Of a stretch of DNA of 64,000 nucleotides, positions 16,939 through 25,405 are shown piece after piece. Source of the DNA: Bacteroidales bacterium (GTDB taxonomy: Bacteria > Bacteroidota > Bacteroidia > Bacteroidales > WCHB1-69); assembly GCA_016288655.1 (NCBI GenBank), contig JAEEKX010000037.1, forward strand, positions 1-64,000, read 5' to 3'. The first letter of the stretch is position 1, and each line of letters begins with the position of its first letter. The notes beneath the pieces are model-generated. The model made no database searches, was not told the origin of the DNA, and saw nothing but the letters and a program-made list of their open reading frames with translations. Made by a program: the position numbers and the translations under genes.

Positions 16939-18033
16939 TTACTCGCCTCCTTCCACGTAATCGACAATGTCGCCCTCCACTATCCCGCGATAGTTGAAGG
17001 CGTTGATGACTTTGCCGTCCTTCACGACCAGGAATGTCGGGAAACTTCCATATACCATATCCACTGCCAGCACAGGACTGATGCGGTAGCAGTCGTGCTG
17101 CCAGCTTTTGGTGATCCGCAGGAAGCGTGCGCAGTGCGGGTAGTTCGCCCCCCACATCCAATAGACTAAACGGTCGTTCGGCAGCCCGTTGCGCTCGAAG
17201 ATGCTGTGCATCAACTCGCAACTCTGCTTGCAATATTTGCACCCCGAACTGACGACGGCGATGATGTAAGTGCCTTGCTGCGGCTGGTAGTAGTTGGTAT
17301 CTACGGTGAAGGTGACCGTGTCCTTGGCCTCGTCATATTTCGCGTTGGTGAAGTGCAGTGACACTAACGAGTCGGTCAGCGCCTTGTCGAAGACGGAAGT
17401 GGCCACCATGTTGTTGTCGGAGAAGATTTTGTTGAAGATGGCGTTGGGCGGGAAGAGCACGAAGGAACTGACGAAAGCGCCCACGCCCACGATCGACAGC
17501 ATCACGACTCTGCACGCCTTGGGATAGTCGTGCCCATTGCAGAAGACGTCGTGATCGGGTACCAACCGGCAGCGAAACTGCTCCTGACCCTCTTCATTTT
17601 TGAAAAAGCCGAAGGCCAGACTGCGGTCACAGGAGCCATAGACTAGGGCTAATGCGCCGAGGATGCCAAGGTTCTTGAGAATGGATACCCAGGGCTTTAC
17701 CTCGATGATGTCGCCGAAACAGTGGCAATTGTCGTCGTTGCGGAAGATGGCGACATAGACTAAAAAAATCGTAAAAGCGATCATCATTCCAGTCGAAATC
17801 CACCAGGTCCATTTGTACTTGATTTTGAGGATGAGCATCGCTCCGAGGGCCATCTCAAAGGCGATGAGCAGGCGGGTCGCGATCTCGGTCAATGCAAACG
17901 GAAGTATCTTGAAACTATAGACATAGATGACGAAAGTGTCGAGGGAGAGCAACTTCATCACCGCGCTCACGATGAACATGAGGCCTAACAGGATGCGGAT
18001 GCTGTTTTGGGAAATGTAAAGGGATTTTCTCAT
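16939..18033 (-). CDS. MauE/DoxX-type membrane protein fused to a thioredoxin-like domain
   Basis: 364 residues. The first 140 carry four membrane helices of the MauE type, with the loop motif NCHCFGD (Cys103, Cys105) that MauE proteins use for electron passage. A fifth helix follows (about 176-194), then a periplasmic thioredoxin-like domain (about 255-364) with the redox motif CKYC (265-268), an additional Cys272, and the cis-Pro loop SFPTFLVV (Pro332). Such fusions probably move reducing equivalents across the membrane to periplasmic thiols or supply disulfide chemistry; direction is not predictable. It is last in a minus-strand operon after the tandem ABC ATPase gene (11-base gap) and converges on the Cys-rich lipoprotein gene. 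Confidence 0.82.
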   Translation of the reverse strand: MRKSLYISQNSIRILLGLMFIVSAVMKLLSLDTFVIYVYSFKILPFALTEIATRLLIAFEMALGAMLILKIKYKWTWWISTGMMIAFTIFLVYVAIFRNDDNCHCFGDIIEVKPWVSILKNLGILGALALVYGSCDRSLAFGFFKNEEGQEQFRCRLVPDHDVFCNGHDYPKACRVVMLSIVGVGAFVSSFVLFPPNAIFNKIFSDNNMVATSVFDKALTDSLVSLHFTNAKYDEAKDTVTFTVDTNYYQPQQGTYIIAVVSSGCKYCKQSCELMHSIFERNGLPNDRLVYWMWGANYPHCARFLRITKSWQHDCYRISPVLAVDMVYGSFPTFLVVKDGKVINAFNYRGIVEGDIVDYVEGGE

Positions 18034-18044
18034 GCCAAAAAATG

Positions 18045-19769
18045 TTAAATGGTTGGGATGGAATCAATCAATGTTTGGGTATATTCGGTTTGGGGATGAT
18101 GGTAGATGCTGTCGGCTTCACCCATCTCCACAATCTCGCCGAACTGCATTACGGCCATGCGGTCGGACATGTATTTCACGACGGAGAGGTCGTGGGAGAT
18201 GAAGATGTAGGTGAGTTTGAACTCCTGTTTCAGTTCGTTGAGCAGGTTGAGCACCTGTGCCTGCACGGAGACGTCGAGGGCGGAGACGGACTCGTCGCAG
18301 ATGATGAAGCGCGGGTTGACGGCGAGTGCGCGGGCGATGGAGATGCGCTGGCGCTGGCCGCCGGAGAACTCGTGGGGGTAGCGGTAGAAGTGGTCCGGCT
18401 CAAGTCCGACGCGCTGCAGCAACTCGATGGCGCGGTCGCGACGCTCCTTGTTGTTGGCGTACAGATGGTGGAATGTCATCGGCTCGGTGATCATGTCGCC
18501 GACGGTAAGTCGTTGGTTGAGTGATGAGTAGGGGTCTTGCAGGATGATTTGCAGATCTTTGCGGTAGTGGCGCATCTTCCGTTGCGGCAGGTTCGTCAAC
18601 TCGGTCCCGCGGTAAAAGATGCGGCCCTCGTCGGGTTCGATGAGGCGCAGCAGGGTGCGGCCGAGGGTGGTCTTGCCGCAGCCGGACTCTCCCACCAGCC
18701 CGAGGGTCTCGCCCTCATAGATGTCGAGCGACACGTCCTTGAGGGCATATACGTACTCGCGTTTGGCGAAGAGTTTTTCCTTGCGCAGGGCGTAGCGTTT
18801 GGAGAGATGTTCCAGCCGGATGAGCGGCTCGCCCTGATAGAGTTGCCGGTGCCGTTCTGCGCGTTCCGCCTCGCTGATGTCGGCGAAGGCGGGCAGCGTG
18901 TCGGGGCGGGCGTCTTCGGCGGCGTTCACGTAGTCGCTCACCGTGGGCAGGCGCCGCGGCCGGTGGTCTAACGGCGGACGGCAAGCGATGAGCCCCTGCG
19001 TGTAGGGGTGCTTCGGATGGTTGAAGATCTCCATCACAGGACCGTGCTCCACCACATCTCCGTGGAAAAGCACCGCCACCTCGTCGGCGATCTGCGCCAC
19101 CACCCCCAGGTCGTGGGTGATGAAGATGACGCTGAGGTCGTACTTTTTCTGCATCTTCTTGATCAACTCGAGGATGCCCTTCTGCACGGTGACGTCGAGG
19201 GCCGTGGTCGGCTCGTCGGCGATGAGGATGTCGGGTTCGCAACTGAGCGCCATGGCGATCATTACGCGCTGTTTCTGGCCGCCCGACAGTTCGTGCGGGT
19301 AGGCGGAGAAGATCTTCTCGGGGCGCGGCAACATCACCTCGCGGAACAGTTCCAGCACGCGCTCCTTCGCCTCCGCCTTGGTGAGTGTAGTGTGCAACTG
19401 GAGTGCCTCCATGATCTGGTCGCCGCAGCGGATGACGGGGTTGAGCGACGTCATCGGCTCTTGGAAGATCATGGCGATGCGGGCGCCGCGCACCTTCCGC
19501 AGCTCCTTGTCCGACAGTGATAACAGATCTACGGGCTGCTCTTTTTTTGCATCGTAGAAGGTGATGCTGCCCTCACCGACGCGCATGCCCTTCGCACTCA
19601 ACAGCCGCATCACCGACAGCGCGGTGACCGACTTGCCGGAGCCGGACTCGCCCACGATGCCCACGGTCTTGCCCCGCGGCACCTCGATGGTGATGTGGTG
19701 GAGAATGTGATGCCACTGTTCATCATTCCTGAGGTCGAGCGAGAAGTTGTTGATTTCGAGGATGTTCAT
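18045..19769 (-). CDS. Tandem ABC ATPase for oligopeptide/nickel-type uptake (DppD-DppF fusion)
   Basis: 574 residues with two complete ABC ATPase domains. The first (about 1-260) has Walker A GESGSGKS at 40-47 and signature LSGGQKQRV. The second (about 315-574) has Walker A GESGCGKT near 353-360 and signature FSGGQRQRI, with Walker B regions DILIADEPTTALD and RFIICDESVSALD. Each domain ends with the oligopeptide-type extension (HPKHPYTQGLIACRPP, HPQTEYTQTLIDSIP). This is the YejF/GsiA arrangement that energises peptide or related importers. No permease or binding-protein genes are adjacent. It lies between mutS2 (14 bases upstream) and the MauE-thioredoxin gene, probably in one transcript. 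Confidence 0.93.
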   Translation of the reverse strand: MNILEINNFSLDLRNDEQWHHILHHITIEVPRGKTVGIVGESGSGKSVTALSVMRLLSAKGMRVGEGSITFYDAKKEQPVDLLSLSDKELRKVRGARIAMIFQEPMTSLNPVIRCGDQIMEALQLHTTLTKAEAKERVLELFREVMLPRPEKIFSAYPHELSGGQKQRVMIAMALSCEPDILIADEPTTALDVTVQKGILELIKKMQKKYDLSVIFITHDLGVVAQIADEVAVLFHGDVVEHGPVMEIFNHPKHPYTQGLIACRPPLDHRPRRLPTVSDYVNAAEDARPDTLPAFADISEAERAERHRQLYQGEPLIRLEHLSKRYALRKEKLFAKREYVYALKDVSLDIYEGETLGLVGESGCGKTTLGRTLLRLIEPDEGRIFYRGTELTNLPQRKMRHYRKDLQIILQDPYSSLNQRLTVGDMITEPMTFHHLYANNKERRDRAIELLQRVGLEPDHFYRYPHEFSGGQRQRISIARALAVNPRFIICDESVSALDVSVQAQVLNLLNELKQEFKLTYIFISHDLSVVKYMSDRMAVMQFGEIVEMGEADSIYHHPQTEYTQTLIDSIPTI

Positions 19770-19783
19770 GGCTGCTGGTGGGG

Positions 19784-22243
19784 TTATAGTTGGACGACGG
19801 TGACGCCGTAGCCGCCTAATTCGAGGGCTTCGTCGGCGAAGGAGATGACCTCCTTGCGGTGGGAAAGTTGCTCGCGCACTACCTTGCGAAGGATGCCGTT
19901 GCCCTTGCCGTGCAGGATGCGCACCTCGTGGATGCTGAGCAAAACGGCCTCGTCGATGTAGGGTTCAAGCATGGAGATGGCCTCATCGACGCGGGCACCG
20001 CGCAGGTCGAGTGTCGGGTTGAAGGAGGATACCTTCTGATTCATCAACTCGCTGAGGGTGCCCACGCCCGACATCTTCACGCCGTGGCGCTTTACCTCCT
20101 TGGCCTCCTTCTTGCTGATCTTCGTCAACTTCTTCATCGACGTGCGGAAGGAGACGGAGTTGAAACTGACGACGACGTCCTGGCCGTGGATCTCGGTGAC
20201 TTCGCCGGCGGTCTGGATGTCGATCATGAAGACGGAGTCGCCGACATGGATGGCGGGGTCTTCCGGCTTGGGTGCGGCCTGCGGTTGCAGGGGCTTGGTG
20301 TATTTCAGCGGCACGGCGGGTTGCGGGGCCTCTTTCTTCTCCACCTCCTCGATGTCGGCGCGCATCTTCTCCTTGGCCTGCTCGGCCTGCTTGCGGATGG
20401 CACGCGTCTTCTCCGACTCGGCCTTGGCCTCCTTGATGTCGCGTATGGTCTTTTCTATCAGTTTGTTGGCATTCTCAATGATGCTGGTGGCATGGTTCTT
20501 CGCGCGTTGCAGGATCTCCTTGCGGTGCTTCTCCAACTCCCCGAATTTTTCGCCGTATTCGGTCACCATCTTGGCTAATTGCTCATCGGCGAGGCGCACC
20601 GACTTGAGCCGCTCGTCGGCCTCCAATTTCGCCACCTCGATCTCCTGCAGTTTCCGCTCGTAGTCGATCTGCGCCGTGCCCGACTTGGCGATGGCGTTGT
20701 CGATGATCCGTTGGGGAAAGCCGATCTGGCGGGCGATCTCGTAGGTGAACGAACTGCCTGGGTTGCCGGTCTTGAGCCGGAAGAGCGGTTGCAGCCGATC
20801 GACATCGAACAGCATGGCGCCGTTCATCGCCTCGGGGTGGGTGTCGGGGAAGAGTTTGAGGTTGCCGTAGTGGGTGGTGACAACGCCGAAGGCGGCGCTG
20901 TCGTAAAAGGCCTCCAACGCCGACTCCGCCATGGCGGCGCCCAACGTCGGCTCGGTACCGGAACCGAACTCGTCGATCAGAAAGAGCGACTGCTCGTTCA
21001 GGTTCTCCAACATCACCTTCAGATTGCGCAGGTGCGAACTGTAGGTGCTCAGGTCGTTCTCAATCGACTGCTCATCGCCCATGTCGATGAAGAAGTCGGC
21101 GAAGGCGCTCATCTCCGATTGATCGTCGGCTGGCACAAGCAGACCGCATTGCAGCATGTATTGTAGTAATCCTATGGTCTTGAGGCACACCGACTTGCCA
21201 CCTGCATTCGGACCGGAGATGATGAGAATGCGCTGGTGGGAGGTCAACTCCACGTCGAGGGGTTGCACGGTCTTGTTGAGCGACTTGAACTTCAGGAAGA
21301 GCAGAGGGTGAACGGCATTGTGGAGGTGCAGCACGGGGGAGGGGAGAAGGTGGGGCAGGGTGGCTTTCAGGTCAATGGCGAGCAGCGCCTTGGCGCGCAC
21401 GAAGTCGAGGTGCCCGATCCAGTGGTGGTGTTCGCGCAGGTTGGGGATGGAAGCGCGGATGGTGTCGGTGAGGGTGGTGAGGATCTTGATGACTTCACGC
21501 TTCTCGGCGTTCATGAGGTCACGGATCTCGTTGTTGGCGGCGAAGACCTCGGTGGGTTCGATGAAGACGGTCTGGCCGGTGGCCGACTCGTCGTGGACGA
21601 ACCCCTGCAGCCGGCGTTTGAACTGCGCCTGCACGGGGATGCAGAGGCGGCCGTCGCGGACGGTCATCTCGGCGTCCTCCTTGGCGATGCCGTCCTGTTT
21701 GGCTTGGTTGAGCAGTTTGCGGATGCGGCGGTCGGCGTCGTTGGAGAGGCGGATGATGGCGCTCTTGATGCGGCGCAACTCTTCGGAAGCGTCGTCGCGC
21801 AACGCCCCCTTCGGGTCGATGACGCGGTTGATGGCCGTCAGCAGATCCTTCTCCATCAGCACGTTCTCGCACAACGCCCACAGGTGCGGGTACTTCCCGT
21901 CGTCGTGGCGGATGCGGAAATAGACCACCGCGTCGATGACGGCCTGCACCAATTCACGCAACTCCACCAACTCGTCAAGTTCGATGTGGGTGCCGTCGAT
22001 GGCGATGTGCGCCAGCACGGGCTGCAGGTCATGACACTCGTGGGTCGGGAAGGGATCGTCGAACTGCTGCAACTGCTTGAACTCGTCGGTCTCCATCAGC
22101 CAGGGAGAAAACTCCTCGAGGGTGGCGCCATACTGCATTTGATCAGTGGCATGACGCCCCATCGCAGTCGTACAGCGCGCGGCCACCAACTGGCGGATCT
22201 GGTCGAAACCGATTTTCTCTTCAAAGGATTCTGGATAGAACAC
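19784..22243 (-). CDS. mutS2: MutS2 ATPase/endonuclease
   Basis: 819 residues, starting with GTG at 22243. The core domain is followed by the ABC-type ATPase with Walker A GPNAGGKS (near residue 343), a signature region and LFLIDEFGSGTEP as Walker B. A long charged coiled coil (about 520-640, rich in Lys/Glu) precedes a KOW-like segment (IHVGDSVFMID) and the C-terminal Smr domain (about 743-819) with LDLRGARVDEA and ILHGKGNGILRKVV. The Smr motif usually reads LDLHG; Arg replaces His here, as is common in MutS2. The protein acts on branched DNA and on collided ribosomes in species studied. A -7 box lies 22 bases upstream. Confidence 0.95.
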   Translation of the reverse strand: MFYPESFEEKIGFDQIRQLVAARCTTAMGRHATDQMQYGATLEEFSPWLMETDEFKQLQQFDDPFPTHECHDLQPVLAHIAIDGTHIELDELVELRELVQAVIDAVVYFRIRHDDGKYPHLWALCENVLMEKDLLTAINRVIDPKGALRDDASEELRRIKSAIIRLSNDADRRIRKLLNQAKQDGIAKEDAEMTVRDGRLCIPVQAQFKRRLQGFVHDESATGQTVFIEPTEVFAANNEIRDLMNAEKREVIKILTTLTDTIRASIPNLREHHHWIGHLDFVRAKALLAIDLKATLPHLLPSPVLHLHNAVHPLLFLKFKSLNKTVQPLDVELTSHQRILIISGPNAGGKSVCLKTIGLLQYMLQCGLLVPADDQSEMSAFADFFIDMGDEQSIENDLSTYSSHLRNLKVMLENLNEQSLFLIDEFGSGTEPTLGAAMAESALEAFYDSAAFGVVTTHYGNLKLFPDTHPEAMNGAMLFDVDRLQPLFRLKTGNPGSSFTYEIARQIGFPQRIIDNAIAKSGTAQIDYERKLQEIEVAKLEADERLKSVRLADEQLAKMVTEYGEKFGELEKHRKEILQRAKNHATSIIENANKLIEKTIRDIKEAKAESEKTRAIRKQAEQAKEKMRADIEEVEKKEAPQPAVPLKYTKPLQPQAAPKPEDPAIHVGDSVFMIDIQTAGEVTEIHGQDVVVSFNSVSFRTSMKKLTKISKKEAKEVKRHGVKMSGVGTLSELMNQKVSSFNPTLDLRGARVDEAISMLEPYIDEAVLLSIHEVRILHGKGNGILRKVVREQLSHRKEVISFADEALELGGYGVTVVQL

Positions 22244-22265
22244 GGCAGGTCGTTAAAAAAGTTTG

Positions 22266-22273
22266 CAAAAGTA
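22266..22273 (-). promoter_or_regulatory. -7 box, mutS2
   Basis: The minus strand reads TACTTTTG, 22 bases before the GTG at 22243, in the short gap after the DUF5103 gene. Confidence 0.5.
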
Positions 22274-22284
22274 CAACTTTTCGC

Positions 22285-23556
22285 TCAATTTCTGCTCGTG
22301 TTGATGTAGCCGATGAGCCGGTCGTAGGCGCCGCCCTCATCGAGCAGGTAGAGCAGGATGACGTATTCGTTCTGTGTCTCCCAGTGGCTGCCCTCGATGT
22401 AGGTCTCGTCGATGACCTTTTTGTTGTCGGGCACGAAGACGTACTGGTAGTTGTAATACCCCTGTTTGATGAGCAGGGTGGTCTCCCAGGCGTCGAGGGC
22501 GGGGGTGAATTGCAGTTGCGCCTCGGGCAGGAGTCGCCAGTCGGTGAGTTCTCCGAAGACATACATCTTGCCGCCCTCGATGGGGTAGTCGCTGCGGAGG
22601 GTGAAGTGGGTGTGGACGTACTCCTCGCGGTTCTCGCCCTCGAAGTCCTCGGTTTTGTAGTAGCAGCGGCCGTAACTGGTGGTGCCGGAGACGTACGGAC
22701 CGAAGGGACGGCTCTGGTCCTCGACGACGTAGGCGTGGTTGTCGCCCCGCTCCAGTCCCGACGACACGATGCGGGAGCCGTTGTATTTGAGACTCTTGAG
22801 GTCGAAGAAGCGGAATTCGGAGCCGCCGTTGAAGACGTTGGAGTTGTCGTCGTAGTCGAAACTGTACTCGCTGAGCGTGTTGAAGCGGCAGCGCAGGCCG
22901 GTGATGGCGTTGTCCCAGCGGCCGTTCTGGAGGATGGTGGCGTGCAGGAACTGCGAGGGGTTGCGTACCGACCAGGCGCCAGTGTTGGCGACGAAATCGA
23001 CCTCCTGCTTCGTGTACATCTCGCTCACATCGGAGGCGCGGTGCACAGACACGTCGATGCGGGCGGACATCGGCTCCACCACCACGAACCGCCGCGTCAG
23101 CACGGGGTGGTCCTGCGAGTCGTCATATACATGTAAAATGTAGTTGCCCGACCGCTGGATGCGCATCATCTCGTTGGGGAAATCGAGCGTGTAGTGGGTG
23201 TAGTTGGTGAGCGTGTTGAAAGAGTAACTGTACTCGGTGATCTCGTCCTCCATGAAGCCGTCGAGGTACTCGATCTGATTCATGCCGTCGGGCTTCCAGT
23301 CGTGGGTGCAGTGGATGAAAGTGTACTTGAGGTAGCGGCCGTCGCCCGCGAGGTCATCGAAGGCGAGAGTCAGTTTCTCGCTGCTGTTGAGCGTGATGGC
23401 GGGGAAGGCGAGCGGGTTGCCGGCCTTGTAGAGTTGCACGCTGTGGATGCCGTCAACATAGATCATGTTGGTGAGCGCGATGTGCTGGAGGTCCTGCGCG
23501 GCGGCCGGCAGCAATAGACAGATCGCTAACAACACAGCAAGGCAACACTGTTTCAT
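22285..23556 (-). CDS. DUF5103-type secreted protein
   Basis: The ATG at 23556 gives 423 residues with a standard signal peptide (MKQCCLAVLLAICLLLPAAAQ); an ATG at 23598 would add 14 residues. The family pattern is clear: IYVDGIHSVQLYKAGNPLAFPAI, FDDLAGDGRYLKYTFIHC, WKPDGMNQIEYLDGF, YTHYTLDFPNE and later GELTDWRLLPEAQLQF, WETTLLIKQGYYNYQYVF. Two Ig-like or carbohydrate-binding-like beta modules are likely, the second resembling early-set domains of glycan enzymes. It is probably periplasmic or at the outer membrane; function is unknown. A -7 box precedes it, and mutS2 follows 41 bases later with its own box. Confidence 0.85.
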   Translation of the reverse strand: MKQCCLAVLLAICLLLPAAAQDLQHIALTNMIYVDGIHSVQLYKAGNPLAFPAITLNSSEKLTLAFDDLAGDGRYLKYTFIHCTHDWKPDGMNQIEYLDGFMEDEITEYSYSFNTLTNYTHYTLDFPNEMMRIQRSGNYILHVYDDSQDHPVLTRRFVVVEPMSARIDVSVHRASDVSEMYTKQEVDFVANTGAWSVRNPSQFLHATILQNGRWDNAITGLRCRFNTLSEYSFDYDDNSNVFNGGSEFRFFDLKSLKYNGSRIVSSGLERGDNHAYVVEDQSRPFGPYVSGTTSYGRCYYKTEDFEGENREEYVHTHFTLRSDYPIEGGKMYVFGELTDWRLLPEAQLQFTPALDAWETTLLIKQGYYNYQYVFVPDNKKVIDETYIEGSHWETQNEYVILLYLLDEGGAYDRLIGYINTSRN

Positions 23557-23629
23557 CCGGGTGATTCGATGGTGGAAATGGGTGGGGGCGGCTTTCATGG
23601 TGGTACGATATTTCAGTTGGGTTGGTCTG

Positions 23630-23637
23630 CAAAAATA
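23630..23637 (-). promoter_or_regulatory. -7 box, DUF5103 gene
   Basis: The minus strand reads TATTTTTG, 73 bases before the ATG at 23556 (31 before the alternative at 23598). Confidence 0.5.
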
Positions 23638-23726
23638 CGAAATTCTCTTGTCAATGAGAATTTTGTGTACGAAAATTTGATTTTTTTGTTGGAATCAGGA
23701 GTCAAGTCTTTGTTTAATATCGGATT

Positions 23727-23846
23727 TCAATCCTTCAGGCATCCTATGGGAACGACTAACACGTCGTCCTTGGGACGGCGATAGGCAAACTCCCCACGTC
23801 GGTCAACCTCAAATCGAACCGCTTTTATGCTGTAAAAAATACACAT
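23727..23846 (-). pseudogene. 39-codon coding remnant or dispersed repeat peptide
   Basis: An ATG at 23846 opens a frame that reads MCIFYSIKAVRFEV, then DRRGEFAYRRPKDD, then VLVVPIGCLKD and stops at 23727. The charge pattern and codon choice (GAC, CGT, AAG, GTC) look like real coding DNA rather than chance, yet the peptide is too short for a domain I know. The complement of GTCGTTCCCAT (encoding VVP) also occurs at 60682-60692, so this may be part of a dispersed intergenic repeat rather than a gene. Not seen as functional. Confidence 0.3.
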
Positions 23847-24013
23847 AATCTTTTAATTACAAAATGTTTACGTAAAAATCATTAGGGCGTTTGGCTGGAT
23901 TTTGTTACGATTTTATGTAATGAAAAAAAGAGGAAAAGAGGTCGTCGGGCATCTCATCGTGTGTGATTGATAAAAATAGGATGCTTTTTTCGGTGAAATT
24001 CAATAAAATGTAG

Positions 24014-24021
24014 TATCTTTG
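24014..24021 (+). promoter_or_regulatory. -7 box, acetyltransferase operon
   Basis: TATCTTTG, 19 bases before the ATG at 24041. Confidence 0.5.
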
Positions 24022-24040
24022 CTGCCCATTTGCAGATTTT

Positions 24041-24631
24041 ATGGAAAAGGAGAACAACTACTATGTGCATGAGACCGCCGTGGTCGATGCCGGCTGCCAC
24101 GTGGGCGACGGCACCAAGATCTGGCACTTCTCGCACCTGATGGCCGGCTGTTCGGTCGGCGCGCAGTGCAACGTCGGACAGAACGTCTTCATCGCCGACG
24201 GCGTGGTGTTGGGCGACCGTGTGAAGGTGCAGAACAACGTCTCCATCTACGCCGGCGTCACCTGCGCCGACGATGTCTTTCTCGGTCCCTCGGCGGTCTT
24301 CACCAATGTGGTCAACCCGCGCAGCGAGGTCTGTCGCAAGGGCCAGTACGCTCGCACCCGCGTGGGTCGCGGCGCCACTGTCGGCGCCAACGCCACCATC
24401 GTCTGTGGCCACGACATCGGTGAGTACGCCTTCGTCGGCGCCGGGGCTGTCGTCACCCACGATGTGCCCGCCTTCGCCCTCGTCGTCGGCACTCCCGCCC
24501 GTGTCATCGGCTGGATGAGCCGCCGCGGACACCGCCTCGCCTTCGACAGTCACGGAACGGCCCGCTGCCCCGAAACCGGCGAGACCTACCGCCTCGCCGA
24601 CGGCCAAGTCACCCTCGTTACAGAACCTTAA
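24041..24631 (+). CDS. Sugar N-acetyltransferase of the WbpD/WlbB (left-handed beta-helix) type
   Basis: 196 residues with hexapeptide repeats across 10-155 ([50 protein letters not shown]). The IWHF/FSH segment and [10 protein letters not shown] are typical of enzymes that acetylate UDP-3-amino sugars for O-antigen or glycan synthesis (WbpD, WlbB, FdtC relatives). The C-terminal [16 protein letters not shown] is a degenerate knuckle seen in this group. The enzyme would be a cytoplasmic trimer using acetyl-CoA. It precedes a sugar-nucleotidyltransferase by 11 bases, supporting a surface-glycan role, although no aminotransferase or oxidoreductase partners are adjacent. Confidence 0.85.
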   Translation: MEKENNYYVHETAVVDAGCHVGDGTKIWHFSHLMAGCSVGAQCNVGQNVFIADGVVLGDRVKVQNNVSIYAGVTCADDVFLGPSAVFTNVVNPRSEVCRKGQYARTRVGRGATVGANATIVCGHDIGEYAFVGAGAVVTHDVPAFALVVGTPARVIGWMSRRGHRLAFDSHGTARCPETGETYRLADGQVTLVTEP

Positions 24632-24642
24632 TCCCCACCGCC

Positions 24643-25368
24643 ATGCTTACCTCCGCCATGGTCTTCGCTGCCGGCCTCGGCACTCGCCTCCAACCGCTCA
24701 CCAATGATCGTCCCAAGGCCCTCGTCGAGATCAACGGACACACCCTTCTCGAAACCACCCTCCAGAAAATCATCCAGAGCGGCATCACCGAGATCGTCGT
24801 CAACGTACACCATTTCAGCCACTTGGTCAAGGCGTTCCTCGCCACCCACACTTTCGACGCCGACATCCGCGTCTCCGATGAGAGCGACTTCCTGCGCGAC
24901 ACCGCCGGCGGCCTCAAGTACGCCGAGCCGCTCCTGCACGGCGACCACATCCTCCTCCACAACGTCGATATTCTCTCCGACCTCGATCTCCGCGCCCTCG
25001 TCGCCGACCACATCGACCACCACGCCCTCGCCACCCTTGCCGTGCGCCAACGTACTACCTCGCGCTACCTCCTCTTCGATGCCGAAACCTTGCAACTCGG
25101 TGGTTGGCAGAACGTTGTCACTGGCGAAAAGCAGGTGGCACGCCCCATGCGCCAGGAACTGCCCCTCGGCTTCAGCGGCATTCACGTCGTCAGCCGTGAG
25201 ATTCTGCGGCATATTCCCGCCGACCAAAAACTCTCCATGACTCCGCTCTACCTCGCCCTCGCCCCCGACCACCTTATCCGCGGCTACCGCCACGACAGCG
25301 GCCGCTGGATGGATGTCGGCAAATACAACGACGTGGTGAAACTGCGCGAAAATGGCGGTAAATTTTAA
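24643..25368 (+). CDS. Nucleotidyltransferase of the MurU/RmlA type
   Basis: 241 residues with the nucleotidyltransferase signature AAGLGTRLQPLTNDRPKALV at 9-28, the metal-binding region LLHNVDILSDLD, and LGFSGIHVVS. Its length and the end (GYRHDSGRWMDVGKYNDVV) fit MurU-like enzymes (N-acetylmuramate-1-phosphate uridylyltransferase, wall recycling) or a hexose-1-phosphate nucleotidyltransferase. In many Bacteroidetes such genes sit beside an aminoglycoside phosphotransferase-like kinase; that is absent here. The adjacent acetyltransferase instead hints at sugar-nucleotide supply for glycans. The exact sugar is undecided. Confidence 0.82.
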   Translation: MLTSAMVFAAGLGTRLQPLTNDRPKALVEINGHTLLETTLQKIIQSGITEIVVNVHHFSHLVKAFLATHTFDADIRVSDESDFLRDTAGGLKYAEPLLHGDHILLHNVDILSDLDLRALVADHIDHHALATLAVRQRTTSRYLLFDAETLQLGGWQNVVTGEKQVARPMRQELPLGFSGIHVVSREILRHIPADQKLSMTPLYLALAPDHLIRGYRHDSGRWMDVGKYNDVVKLRENGGKF

Positions 25369-25405
25369 TTAGAATACTGATTTTCATTATTTTATAAAAA
25401 GAAAA

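Larger units (their letters stand above)
23557..24040. other. 484-base gap with a short remnant and divergent promoters
   Basis: Contains the -7 boxes for the two divergent genes (23630-23637 minus, 24014-24021 plus), a 39-codon minus frame (23727-23846) and, within it, a hairpin with CGTCC (23765-23769) pairing with GGACG (23773-23777), extendable by three pairs. The rest is AT-rich and featureless. Confidence 0.5.

Noticed and set aside
23746..23756. 11-base string ATGGGAACGAC shared with 60682-60692 as evidence of a mobile repeat
   Set aside because: An 11-base match within 64 kb can arise by chance, and flanks do not align; kept only as a note.
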